A stretch of 64,000 nucleotides of DNA. Origin: Actinomucor elegans (Eukaryota; Mucoromycota; Mucoromycetes; Mucorales; Mucoraceae). The notes beneath the pieces were generated by a model. That model made no database searches, was not told the origin of the DNA, and saw only the letters and a list, made by a program, of their open reading frames with translations. The stretch spans positions 516,501 to 580,500 of the forward strand of contig JAMSLZ010000013.1 in the NCBI GenBank assembly GCA_026027325.1, read 5' to 3'. Shown piece after piece: positions 36,538-48,071 of this stretch (position 1 is its first letter; every line of letters starts with the position of its first letter). Made by a program: the position numbers and the translations under genes.

Positions 36538-37341
36538 TTATACTGCAGCATTAACAAGCACATTGATTTCGGCTGTTTCCTGTCCAATTTGAACGAAAAC
36601 TTGGTGTTTACCTAAAGATTTAATACGTCCACCCTCGGACTTGAAGTCAATAGTCGATTTCTCTACTTCCAACCCGAACTCTTCCTTTAATTTGCTAATC
36701 AAATCTTCAGCCGTAACTGATCCGAATGTATGATCACTATTCGGCACAACTGCTCTATTGAATACAAGCTGACGGACGCCTTCCAAATCACCCAATAACT
36801 GCTTCTTTTTGTTTTGCGATTCCAAAGCGAGTTGCTATAACCTCTTGTTAATATTTGACGCACCTTTTTTTTTTTAACTTTTGGCCATATATTTACCTGT
36901 GTTCTTTCCGTATCCAATTCATCATTCTGTGTGGGTACATTGTCTACTGTTGATGTTTTTTGGATATAAGAGGCTTTACCGGTAGGATACAAGACGTTAC
37001 GCATTAATCCAGCTATAAACAAACACAAGAAACCATTATAATTCGTTTCAATCAAAACTAGTCGCTCTATTCTTACGTCTGACAGAAATAATCTCATCTA
37101 AATATCATATAAGTACCCTGTTCCGAATCTTTCTTGGGCCATTCTTACCTTGAAGTCCAACACCTTCGACAAACTGGTTCAGCTTCACTTGAATATTGGC
37201 CTTCTTGTGAGCTTGTCTCTATATACAAAATCGTAAGGGATCTCGCGATTGCTTTGTCGATTCAAGGCTGTACTTTCATACCTTGATAATTTGAGTCGAA
37301 CACAACAAAGCTCTTGAGGTAGGACGTAAAATGAAGGACAT
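36538..37341 (-). CDS. Mitochondrial ribosomal protein bL9m
   Basis: Large-subunit mitoribosome protein. It starts MSFILRPTSRALLCSTQIIK, a typical mitochondrial presequence. The bL9 N-domain follows as VKLNQFVEGVGLQDEIISV, then RPGLMRNVLYPTGKA, matching the bacterial VKPGYARNYLIPKG-type loop. The long helix and the C-domain (FGSVTAEDLISKLKEEFGLEV, GRIKSLGKHQVFVQI) complete it. Five exons are used, one of only 21 nt (37077-37097) encoding DEIISVR. The gene diverges from the IMP2-like gene across 184 bp, and both products are mitochondrial. Confidence 0.9.
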
Positions 37342-37525
37342 TTTGAGTAATTGAAAAAGAAACCCGTAAAAAAAAAAGAGACAGCTCTACCAGGGCGGGA
37401 TTAAAACAACCTTTACACTGGAGACCTGGGGTCCACCCACCCATCGAATCTTAGTGGCTTATCCCAGGCTGTTGGGTTTCTAATTACTCTCTTGCCTTTA
37501 ACTGAGTAGCTCTTTTGGACTCAAC
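37342..37525. promoter_or_regulatory. Bidirectional promoter of two mitochondrial genes
   Basis: 184 bp separate the starts of bL9m and IMP2. The segment is GC-richer than its surroundings around 37400-37445 (GGGCGGG, CTGGGGTCCACCCACCC), unusual for this AT-rich window. No named site is recognised. Confidence 0.5.
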
Positions 37526-38241
37526 ATGATATTCTCGAAACTACGCTCAAATCCATACACTGCCTCAGTTCTTACAGCACTGACATGGGTACCTGCAGCT
37601 ATTTTTTTCGTAGATCATGGCTACAGTTATGCCACCATTAGTGGGCGATCCATGCAGGTTAGAGCTAAGACACGAACGAAAACGAAGTAGTTAGTTTGAC
37701 ACGTATATATATAAAGCCAACTTTTAATCCAGATTCCAACATGATGCGAAAAGATGTGGTTTTATTAGACAAATGGTCCACAACAGATCATCAGTATGAA
37801 CGAGGACAAGTAGTAACCTTAAAGTAAGCGCCACACTGTGATGTATCAAACTAGACAATTGAATGTTCAAAAAAAATTAGATCACCCATTAATCCCAAAT
37901 GCATCATTACAAAACGTATCATGGCATTACCTGGCGATACCATTCATCCATTACGTAAAAAAGATGAAACAGTACCCATACCAGAAGGGCATGTTTGGAT
38001 AGAGGGAGATGAAGCCTTTCATTCGAGAGATAGTAACTCGTTTGGCACAGTAAATATTCACAAATCGACTAGAAAAATGTGAGGACTGAATACGATTACA
38101 TAGGTACCTATCGCCTTGATTGAAGCAAAAGTAAGTTATATCCTATGGCCTCCCTCAAGATTTGGCCCAGTAGAAAAAAAACCTGTAGATAGAAATAGAG
38201 TACAAATGAACGTGTTTAAACCTGGAGTCGATGATCAGTAA
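37526..38241 (+). CDS. IMP2: Mitochondrial inner membrane protease subunit 2 (Imp2)
   Basis: Signal-peptidase-type Ser/Lys protease of the inner membrane that trims intermembrane-space proteins. Four exons, with clear joins at 37657/37717, at a donor just after the TTAAA following VVT, and at 38044 or nearby. The N-terminal hydrophobic segment (VLTALTWVPAAIFFVDHGY) is the membrane anchor. The catalytic serine is in ISGRSMQPTFNP, and the lysine in ITKRIMALPGDTI, followed by IPEGHVWIEGDE and the SRDSNSFG box. The order and the PTFNP wording fit subunit 2 rather than subunit 1. Length is about 180 residues. Confidence 0.92.
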
Positions 38242-38967
38242 CTTGTTCGCATGAAATATGGCCGCCCCCTCCTCCTCAACGGAATAGAAGAAGAAGTATA
38301 CTGTTTCATATTCAGACGACCAATAAAGAACTTCAATGAATTTCAGTGATGTTTTGAGGGGAAACTTTACCTTGTTGGAGCCAATTTTTCTGTTGTAAAG
38401 CATTTTAGAACACAAGTTATTATGATCACAGTACATCAATTGCATATAAAAATATGTCTATGTATTTTCTCCTAGGCTTTCAAGAATAACATTTAATTAT
38501 TGTAAAGCAATTCTAATATGTTCTTCAAGTCACTCAATTCACAGTTAAATTCTCTACAAAATTAAGCAAAGTAAGCATGCTTCTATTGTTTAGTGTTCAA
38601 CTTCAAGTTAAAAAAAAAAGAAAAGAAAAGAAACACTGGAGTAACGAGATGTGTTTAATGGTCGTTAGCCAGATAAATGTGCTTTATGAGTCGCCCAGCC
38701 ATTTAGTATAAAATAAAAAGATTAGTGCATTTTCATGATAAACGAATTAAAGAATCAGATAGGTACTGTTGGTATGCGCTACCAATATATGGCTAAAGGC
38801 TGTAGTTTTGACTTCACTCATCGTATAATACCTAAATTTGACGAAATCTGTTTTGAATGAGTAGCTAATATTTTGTGATGTTCCCAGAAAAGCGATGTGA
38901 TTTTATTGAATCATTTACATGCATGTTAATACAGTTGAATGCTATTGATACTACAATATTACTATAC
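38242..38967. other. Intergenic between convergent genes
   Basis: Holds the 3' ends of IMP2 and the large unknown gene. It has A-rich runs near 38610-38640 and no supportable coding stretch. Confidence 0.55.
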
Positions 38968-41900
38968 TTAAAAGAATCTAGTCCCAAACCTATAGTAATC
39001 AATGTAGGATTTGCCTTGTTCAGACTGATAAAAATTTGAGGATATACTGATTTCTTGCTTGAAATAATTTTCTCGCATCTGTAATATATCCTTTTGTGCT
39101 TGTTCACTGAATGGGTTGATAATATCTATAAAATAAAATTAGATTCGCATCAAAAGAAAGATGACAGCGTACTCTATACCTCCGTCTCTTAATGATGGGT
39201 GTACTCTGAATAAATGACGTTTCAAAATTGACTTGCATTCCTTGGTTTCAGAGGGAGACATGAAGCATTTTTCATTCTCGCTCAATAGACTACGACCCAG
39301 CATCACAACTGCTTCATTCATACCGTAATTGCTGCAATAACGCATCATGAACAATTTGAGTTCATGATCCTTGCTTTCCCAACAATAGTTGCCCATTTTA
39401 TCTCGTTGTTGGGATAAAAGGGTATCCAAGTCGATTTCACTGGTTCCAAAACACATTTCAGCAACATCCAATGCGATCTTGGACATACGTGCTTCATGTT
39501 CTTCCTCTTCTGTCATAGGAGGCTCAGTTGTACTTTTTGATGAGGAGGGAGATGATGCAACGGTAATATTTGGGAAGGTCGTAATAGGGTAATCAACTGA
39601 TAGTGCGGGTGTTCCATTATCACTCTGGTTGACAGTATGGTCTTCCATCAGCAGCGATAATAGGCTATTGGTTGGATTAGACGTTTGTACATTTGTATCA
39701 TGTGAAACAGGCTCGTCCAATAATCGAAGTAAATCGTCATTACTGACTGGAATATAGTTGAGAGATGGTTGTACAGCACTCTGGCTCTCGGTTTCTGGTA
39801 TAGCACTCGTTGTGGTAGAGACTTGATCTGTTCCGATATAAAGCTCGCCTCCAGAGATAAACTGTATGTCACCTTGATCTAATAAACTGTGGTTCATCAA
39901 AGGATCTTGCTCTGCAATTAAAGACGCTTCTGATTGATCTTCTTCTACTGACAAAGGTTCAGCGACGGCGTGGTTGACAATACTGTCTATTTCTTGTTCG
40001 TCCTGACTTTCTGCTTCTTCTTTTTCTTCCTCATCTTCACTACTAAGTATAACAAAAACCCCTTCATTGTCTTTAGGCAACGACACAAAATCTGCCTTCA
40101 CATCATAATTTAAATAATCATCATCATCAACGCCAGTAGGATCATAGGTATCATATTCAACATAATTGTCATCATCATTGCCATGGTCAGTATTGTCACT
40201 GCCGTCATTGCTTTTACTCGTACCAGCTGTATTGATATCTATGCTATTGACCTTGCGAGGATAGGCATCGTCTTCTTCATTAGTTTGAGTTTCCTCAGGC
40301 CTAAGCTTTTCTGGAATTTGAATCTCTTCAGGTTCAAGATGTTCACTGGCAGTTTCAATAACTTCAATTTCTATAGATTCAAGCTTCTCTACCATAGGAT
40401 GGCGAACTGTTTTATCAAGCTGGTTATCTTCAATGGATCGGTCATTCTCTACAGCGATTTGATCTTCACTCTCATTGTGTTTTGTGGGTTCATTATGATC
40501 ATCATCATCTAACAATAGCATACTATCTTCTTTGGTTGATATAGTACGTGCATTATCATCATCAGTTTGTTGATCTTTCAACGATTCTGCATGTAGCTCT
40601 TGATGTGTAATTGTAGATACGATAGTGTTTTGTCTGTCTAATTGATTAGTTTTCTCTGCATCGCTGATATGATCCATCATGGCCTCATCTTCCAAATCTG
40701 AAATGGAAGACAGGGGCTCTGCCGACGGTGATGTTGCGGTGACTATAGATCTCGGACCCTCTTCTTTTCCTTCTTCATTTTCAGAATTAGTAGGGCTATC
40801 ATCATGAGTCACTACAACAGGGATGTTTCTCTTTTTTCTTTTTCTGCCATCTTCGCTGCTACTTAAACTACTAGCACTAAGCTCATCCCATGTTTCATTT
40901 TGATTGATGGGTCTACGTCGTCTTTTCGTAGGTGATGGTTCTTCTTTAGATTCAGACACTTCTTGTTTAGGATGTTGTTGCTGGGGTCCTTTTTCAGGTA
41001 CTTTGCTTTTACTAGGTGGTTGATCCTCGTCTTTGCTTTCTCCCAAAATGATACTCGCAATCTTTTGAGGTTGGTTGAGCAAGTAGCCATTTCCAGAGAA
41101 CTTTAATGACTGTCGCACTGATTTTTTATTCGTCATGATACGAAGACATGCCAATTGATCGATTGTAAGTGCTAAAGATTCAGTGATCTTGCCTGGAGTG
41201 ACATGCCATATATTCAAATCAAATTGACTGCTGCGTTCATCAAAAAAGATGACAGATAATTGAAGTTGAGAGTTGGAAGTTGAGGCGCTAGAGGGTATTA
41301 ACTTTGTTTCAATGACAGAAGGCGAAAAGGTATTGGAGGGAGGATTGATGATTTTTCTTTGCTTGACAGTTGAATCGCCGTGTGTTTCAAGCAACTTGAT
41401 ATAGGGTTTGGAATACTTAAATTGTGACTTGCCGGTCGGTTTCTCTTGGGCAAATGCCACAGCTAATGCTAAACTATTGTATAAACGAGCACAAGATATA
41501 TGTGCAATAGGGTCTACATTCGAAAAAATATCAGTTTGATTTCCAAAATATATGACAGATTTACTTTACATCCAGGAAATTCGACGAATTCAGATATATC
41601 TTTTGGTGGTCTTAGTCTTTGCGTTCGAGAGTATAGGCTTACTCTTAGACGATATATAAGAATACTTCCTTTGCTGAAACCTAGTATTATGCGTGGATCT
41701 CCAAGTCCATCACGCATATCATCATCTTCTGGTGGCAGGATACAGATGGCAGTGCAGTGACCTATATCTTCAGGTGTTTCAAATTTCTCTTGAAACTAAA
41801 GACAGGACTTAGATCAAATACCCTGAAACATATCATTGCTTACCATGGGAGGCTTTTGTCTTTTTTTGTCTAAACAGATCATAAGCAATGTATTTTCACC

Positions 41901-42451
41901 AGTGACCGTTGTGATAACCAATGCATAGGTAGTTACAGCGCTGTATTCTTCTAAATACCCTTTATAGACCTTAGTTTTTGTATTAGTACTTGTCTTATTA
42001 GGTTACTGGCAAAATACTTTACAGCATTAAATGGAACTGTACTGATACTGGCTTGGGAGATATCTCCCTTGATAGGTAGTAAGGATTGTGGCTGCGTAAA
42101 GCGTTTCTTCAAAATAGTATACCAATAGACGTGATTCGCGTCATCATCACCAAGTGCGATAATCAATAACACTGGCTGATCTTCCTGTTTACAGCAGAGT
42201 ACCGACTGTATCTTCTCCATAAGCTATATTTCGATTAATACGTGTATCAAACATGATCAACTTGATCTTACTACGTCGCGTTGGAACTTGTTAAGTTCCT
42301 CTATTGTTATTGTATCCTGCATCTCTTTCGAAGTTACTGGATCTTTGTAAATGTATTCAATCGCCTGGCTGTCATAGTTGAAAATTAGATCAGGATCCAA
42401 GTCGTAATTAAAGCGTTTTCCGTGAACAGATATTGTTTGAAATCTATCCAT
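38968..42451 (-). CDS. Large hypothetical protein with acidic central region
   Basis: Read as at least five exons: one from 42451 (MDRFQTISVHGKRF), a second from 42226, a third around 41960-41845, one around 41800-41530, a long one ending near 39180, and a last one of about 50 codons that ends at 38968. The total is about 1080 residues. The first 400 contain beta-rich strands (VLLIIALGDDD, RIILGFSKGSILIYRLR, DPIAHISCARLYNSLALAVAFA) that suggest a beta-propeller. The middle 350 are disordered, with nuclear-type basic patches (KRRRRP, RKRKKR) and very acidic runs. The final 150 are helical (ALDVAEMCFGTSEIDLD, RYCSNYGMNEAVVMLG). I recognise no family. Nuclear location is likely from the basic patches; function is unknown. 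Confidence 0.7.
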
Positions 42452-44403
42452 ATTAGCTGGTAGATATGCCCTTTTTTTTTTTTTGGTCGAATTTTTTTAA
42501 AGGTATGAGAAGAACACGGTGAATATGCCAAACTTTTTTTTTTTTCTTAAAAAAAACAATCTGAGTGAAATTTGGTCCCAGAAAGTCTCGGTCAGAGAGA
42601 CTAGTACTATTTGCTATGCATTTTTAGGTCACTATTCTGCTTCACTAACTTATCGTTTCTCGTCAATAAGTTATATCTATTCCGCAATATGGGGCTTACT
42701 GACGTGGTATCGAGTTTAACCTAAAATCAGACATTAGCGGATCTGATTTTGATATTAAAGATCCCCAACCGTATGAGCCCTACAGGTCGAAAAGTCCAAC
42801 ATTCATGCGAAAAAGCGTTTCCTCCAATCAAGTAGCAGATACTATTACAAAGTGTATCAGTCGAGATGTTGTGAATGAGAGAACTGAGATGGCATATCTT
42901 TCTAAAAAAAAAAAAGGATCTATAAAGGAGAAATCCTTAAGCCTAAAGTCCTCAACAATTTGTTTTTGCGTGTGGCCTGAAAGATCATTTTCGAAGTATT
43001 ACCTTTTAATGGCTCAGGTATCGTATATTAAGAGTGCGTAATTTTTTTTGTGTTTTACTGTATAAACACTCAGCTATTGATGTATTTCTAAAGATCCAAA
43101 AAAAAACACTGTTGCTTATATTTGATAGCTCTATGAATTAAGAGTAATACCAAACCACCCCAATAGTATTCGATGCACTCTCTTTACGGCCATTAGTTTG
43201 TCATTAAAATAGGGTCAGGTCTCAATGGCATGCTCTGAAGGAGTCATGCTTTGTTAAATCATCACTATCCAATAAAAATAAGAAACTTCATAGAATACAC
43301 TTGAACCAGTTCAGACAGTAATAATTTCATTATATGTAGAAGCATAATTTCTAATGCATCTAGGTTGATTACAATTACATGATAACGCTTTTTCTGTAGT
43401 ATAAAAGCAAGTATACACACGGCCTGAGTTATATAACAAATATTAAGCTTGACGCAGAAATTAAATGCAACCTAGCGCTATGTATGTAGTTAATGGATAG
43501 TTAACCAGCATATCATTTATTTAAGTTACCAATAGAGTATAACTTTAAAATACCATTGGCTTTGCTCCACAAAAAGGGAAGTTTCAATCTGAGACTATTT
43601 TAAACCCTTTGATAATCCTCAACTAATTTTGGTTTAATGTCGCATCTGATGGCCATTTCAAGTTAAAAGCGAATCATTGTCCTTAATAGAGCCCCTTTCC
43701 TCTCTAAAATGAAATATTTTTATTGCATCTTAGTGACTGACAGCAAAGACATGCATTTCGTAAAACTTATTTCTAATGATCACTCGATCACTCGGCCATT
43801 TCCTGTCAAATCTCGCATCTAATCAATAATTCAAGTGTAGATAGAGCTGCTGCAATTACTAGAGTTTTTTTTTTTTTAGCAAAGAATGACCAAACTTACT
43901 TTGTTTGTTCTGGAAATGTTTGTATGGATCAGTGCTCAGCACCCCTCCACGAACTTTAAATTATGCTAAAAACTTGTTTTTGATGTGTTCATACAAAGGT
44001 AGTGAAATCTGGGGCGATTGGTCAAAATGAACTATATGATCAGAGAGATGAAGCAAAACTGTTTTATACGGTAGAGGATAGGTGATGTTTAATGATTCGC
44101 ATTACGAGAGAAACCATCTATGCAAGATACATATTTATTTTCTAGGTAGATATCCACAAATGGCAGTGATTATTCAACACATACTGTTGTGAATATAGCT
44201 GATTGTTATAAAACAGTTACAAATAAAAATTAAAAGTGTTCTTTGACCCGCTTCAGTGATTAAGCTGCAGCTTACATTACTATAATGTATAATAGACGCA
44301 CTATTTAAAAGTCCGAATGTTACACAAACGTGTGTTCTGTACCTATTCTCAGATTGACAGCCATAAAATCCTTCTTTTTCATTTTACCAATTCAATAAAA
44401 ACC
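42452..44403. other. Intergenic, AT-rich
   Basis: About 2 kb without recognisable coding sequence. Contains T and A runs and one right end of the dispersed repeat at 43610-43650. Small open frames (for example 42519-42719, 42805-43041) have no family features. Confidence 0.55.
43610..43650 (+). repeat. Solo right end of the dispersed inverted-repeat family
   Basis: TGATAATCCTCAACTAATTT, followed by TGGTTTAATGTCGCATCTG, is the near-exact inverse of the left end at 53199. Confidence 0.45.
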
Positions 44404-45226
44404 ATGTCCGCAGGGTAATGTCCATGGTGCATTCGAAAAAGATTGCTCAATAATTAAAATATCAACACAGTCCCCGTGATTTAGAAACCTTGTCTGATGA
44501 TGAAGCTCTCTTCGCAGAGCTCGAGAATGAAGAGGATAACGATGTTCATTCGATGCGTGAAAGAAGAATCAAGGAAATCCAAGACGAGTAAGTCGCGCAA
44601 TATATCGGTTGATACATATACTCTGTATTAAGTAGTTTTACTGGTTATGTTCTAGGTTGAACAGACGCCATGCTAGAGCAGAAAATCAACATGGACTATA
44701 TACAGATATTGCAAAAGAAAAGGAATTCATGGATATCACTACTTCTGATAAGTATGTTGTAGGACATTTCTACCATAAAGACTTTAGAAGATGCAAGATT
44801 ATGGATACCCATTTGGAAGTATGTTAAACTATTGGAGAATGAATTGTTCTGAACTATTTTGTATGATAGACTTTAGCTCAAAAGTACTACGATACGCGAT
44901 TTATCAAGATCGATGTACAGAATGCTCCTTTTTTAGTGGAAAAGCTTCAAATCAAGGTGTTGCCTTGTGTCATGGCATGGGTGAATGGCTATGCACAGAC
45001 AAAGTAAAGCTTACAAGCGTATTGCGTCGTATATCTTACTAATATTACTATGTATAGAATCGTTGGATTCGATGATTTAGGAAGTACCGATAGTTTCCAA
45101 ACGGCAGCTTTAGAACTAAAGCTGATCCATGCTGGCGTTGTGAAGAAGAAAGAAGAGACGATCCAAAAGGTTCAAAAGTCGATCTTCCAATCCAATGATA
45201 CCGATTCTGAATTAGAGGATGATTAG
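44404..45226 (+). CDS. TXNDC9/Plp1-like phosducin-family thioredoxin-fold protein
   Basis: Cochaperone of the CCT chaperonin in actin/tubulin folding in the family's known members. The first coding exon is only 10 nt (ATGTCCGCAG, donor at 44414). Next come DDEALFAELENEED, RERRIKEIQDE, the helix LYTDIAKEKEF and the thioredoxin-like strand VVGHFYHKDFRRCKIMD with the single conserved Cys. FIKIDVQNAPFLVEKLQIKVLP and IVGFDDLGSTDSFQT follow. The FDDLG and NAPFL blocks mark TXNDC9/Plp1. About 210 residues, ending SNDTDSELEDD at 45224-45226. Confidence 0.9.
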
Positions 45227-45283
45227 AATAATAAATATAGCGTATATACGACACGATAGATTATTGATTTTATGTATATGGCC

Positions 45284-45305
45284 AAAAAAAAAAAAAAAAA
45301 AAAAA
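45284..45305. repeat. Poly(A) tract, 22 bases
   Basis: Lies between the convergent TXNDC9 and MFS genes, just past the TXNDC9 stop. Confidence 0.9.
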
Positions 45306-45348
45306 GGACAAAAGAGAATAGTGCATGCATCAACTCGAAGCAAGGCGA

Positions 45349-46463
45349 TTAAGACGGTTTACTGTTGACTCTGTCTAATTGAAGCTCTTCATCTTGAATA
45401 CTACCGGCTTCAGGCTGTTGCTGAAGAGACTCGTCACTTTTTTCATTATTGCGAATAGCCTCTTCTTCCTCGAGTTGTTTTAATCTTTCTATAGCTTCAG
45501 TGCGCATCATTCGGCCTCTAAAAGCAAAGCATAGTAGCATCATTAACCCGGCTAAAGCCGCTTGCATTATTAGAGCTCGGTACATGTTATTTTTCGGATT
45601 TCCGTTAGAATCTCTCAAAAGATCCATGATCAATACAATCAAAAATCCAAACGTCTGACATCCCTGCCACATAATTGAGTTCGAGGTGGCATCAGCGACT
45701 GGATATGATGCTATTAATGTCATAATATTAGTATTCGAAAAAGAAGCAATCTAATAAAGCTCGCCTTACTTTCACTACTTAGTTCGATAACAACCGGCAC
45801 AAGGAAAGACAAGAAGAATTGATTCATACAAAGCACAAACAGAATAGCAGCATATGAGTCTCTGTTAACTATCAATGATCATATTAAAAAAATATTAGTT
45901 ACTTTCATTCAAATACACTGCTGCTTACCTATAAAGATGAATCCAATATCAGTGACAAATACCATAGGAGCAATGAGTCTCAGAAATAGCTTATGCTGTT
46001 TTGTTGTATCCAAAACAGGACCAGCAATAGCTAAATATGTGTCAATTAACATTTCAAACTGCATTGACACAACTTACAGCAACCTAATGTACCAGCAAAG
46101 AACGCTACGGCGTTCATTTGGCCTGCTTGAGCGTCTGTGTAGCCATAAGGAGATATCACCTGAGTGAAGATGGATCCAAATGCAATACTAAGTCCAACAT
46201 TAAAACCGTGTACCAAGAACAAAATCCAAAAGTTATAATTTTTAGCAAGCATGCGAATGCCAACAAAGAAAGATGGAGTGCTACCCTCTGATGTGGCTCT
46301 AGAAGGTGGTGTAGGAGGCTTTGATGGCATCAACAGGATTGGAATGAAGGCAGCAGCAGCTATACCTGATGTAATATGAACTACCATTGGGATTTTATCA
46401 AGCCCACTAGCAAGGTTAGGTATGAGAAACATGCCAAGAATAGCACCGTAGTTGGACGCTATC

Positions 46464-46502
<39 letters not shown>

Positions 46503-47202
46503 GATTAGCATCACAAATTCAAAGCAAAAAAAAAAAGTTGGTTGTTTTGGCTATATCTTACCGACAAACATGCCAGCAGTTGCTCTCATGTTATCGGTAA
46601 ACCAAGTTGCGGCAAACTATAATTAAAAAGGTTATCATCAAATGATTGTGGATAGCATGAACTATAGTTACGGTAGTCATGATATTTAAAGCGAGAGGTG
46701 CAGCTGCAGCGCCTACTACTTGGCCTATCATGGTTACTACAAAAGAAGGTGGATTCAGTTGGATGCCAACTGAGCGAATAGAGGCGCCTGTTGTATTCAA
46801 AAATCCTGCCAATATAAGCTAATTATAAAACAAATTAGACACTAGGATTCAATTGACAGTTACAGTACATACTGATCGCTTGACACCTAACCTTTGGAAT
46901 ATCCAACCAGTAAAGAAACTCATGAATACATACATGACGCCTTGAACATTAGCGAGCCAATTGACAGCTGTGAGAGATACATGGAATATCTCGCCTGTAA
47001 GCGTTGGCACCACACTAAAAGTGAATTGAAATACAGATATAGCTGTTCTCAAAATGACCAGAATCAGAAGTGCAATCCAAGCTTGAGGGTATGTTTTTAA
47101 TGGAAATGCAAATGGATCTACTACTGTAGTGCGACCTGATTCGGATTGGTCGTCATCTACCATAATATCTTTACGTTTTCCAAATTTTTGTAAGAACTTC
47201 AT
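45349..47202 (-). CDS. MFS transporter, FLVCR/SLC49-like
   Basis: Twelve-helix major facilitator protein in about eight exons. Helix 1 follows YPQAWIALLILVILRTAIS. Later landmarks are VNWLANVQGVMYVFMSFFTGW, QVVGAAAAPLALNIMTT, FAATWFTDNMRATAG, ASNYGAILGMFLIPNLASG, the central loop PSKPPTPPSRAT and SLLSVP-like C-terminal helices. The PPTPPS loop and the AATWF segment resemble the FLVCR/SLC49 group, whose animal members carry choline, ethanolamine or heme-related cargo. The substrate here is not predictable. The C-terminus is an acidic Glu/Gln-rich tail. The start is at 47200-47202. Confidence 0.82.
46466..46501. repeat. Poly(A) tract, 36 bases, inside an MFS-gene intron
   Basis: On the coding (minus) strand this is a 36-base T run in the intron between the ASNYGAILG exon and the FAATWF exon. 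Confidence 0.85.
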
Positions 47203-48071
47203 AACTATATATATATATATATGAAAGGGTGGATTGTTAACAGTACAATTGAATGAATGAATGTATTTATAAATGAAAGTGAAAGAGAAGCCTTGTCAAA
47301 TCGATTCAGAATATAGAAGATCTTACTTTATATAGTCTGCTGGCAGTACCCCACATATTATATTAAAGTTATAGGTTTAATCGAACATATCAAGATTAAA
47401 ACATTATTATACAATAGCTTGAAGAGAGCGTTCACTGTTCCACGGATATCCTCCCATCGATATAATTAAAGGGTAGACCGACAATAAGGTCCAAATAGCA
47501 TTTGATTCTTTTGACCAATAGGATTCTTGAAGTTGCAATGGGTTTCATGCTAAATACATACTGCATTTCAATAATAGCCATGATGTAAAGGTATTTTCGT
47601 CTATAGGGGGTATGTACGGGTAATCAAGTCATTTATGTACTAAGGATTTCTACTGTTTAGTCACATTGACTTCTTGTCTGTCAGTAGAGCAACCACCTAA
47701 CGAGGCTATTTTCAAATATACGTAGCCAAAGACCATATCCAATCCGCAAATCTTTTTACGAGATAATTACACTGTAAATCGTGTCATATTTCATGGTAAA
47801 CTAACGGAGAAGGCTTTGGAACAAAATAAGATCAATTACTCTGACATCGACAGGATACATTTTAAAGGTTACATTTGCAATCTCCATACAAAAACACCAA
47901 GAGCCCGTTCATGAAACCGGGTTTTATTATAGCATTTCACTTGACGGAACATGTTTGTTAGATACATGCACCTATCATAGAATCCAAAGACAATAACATA
48001 TACTAACTGTACGTGGAGTGCTTAAGGCTTTTGTTCATGCATTCTTTTGATATTTATTTCAAATCAATGTT
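47203..48071. other. Intergenic
   Basis: Promoter side of the MFS gene (an (AT)n run at 47206-47222) and 3' side of the OST subunit gene. No coding sequence is seen. Confidence 0.55.

Noticed and set aside
40183..40512. Hydrophobic plus-strand open frame
   Set aside because: Lies antisense in the acidic repeat region of the large protein, where Asp/Glu codons read as Phe/Ile/Leu on the other strand.
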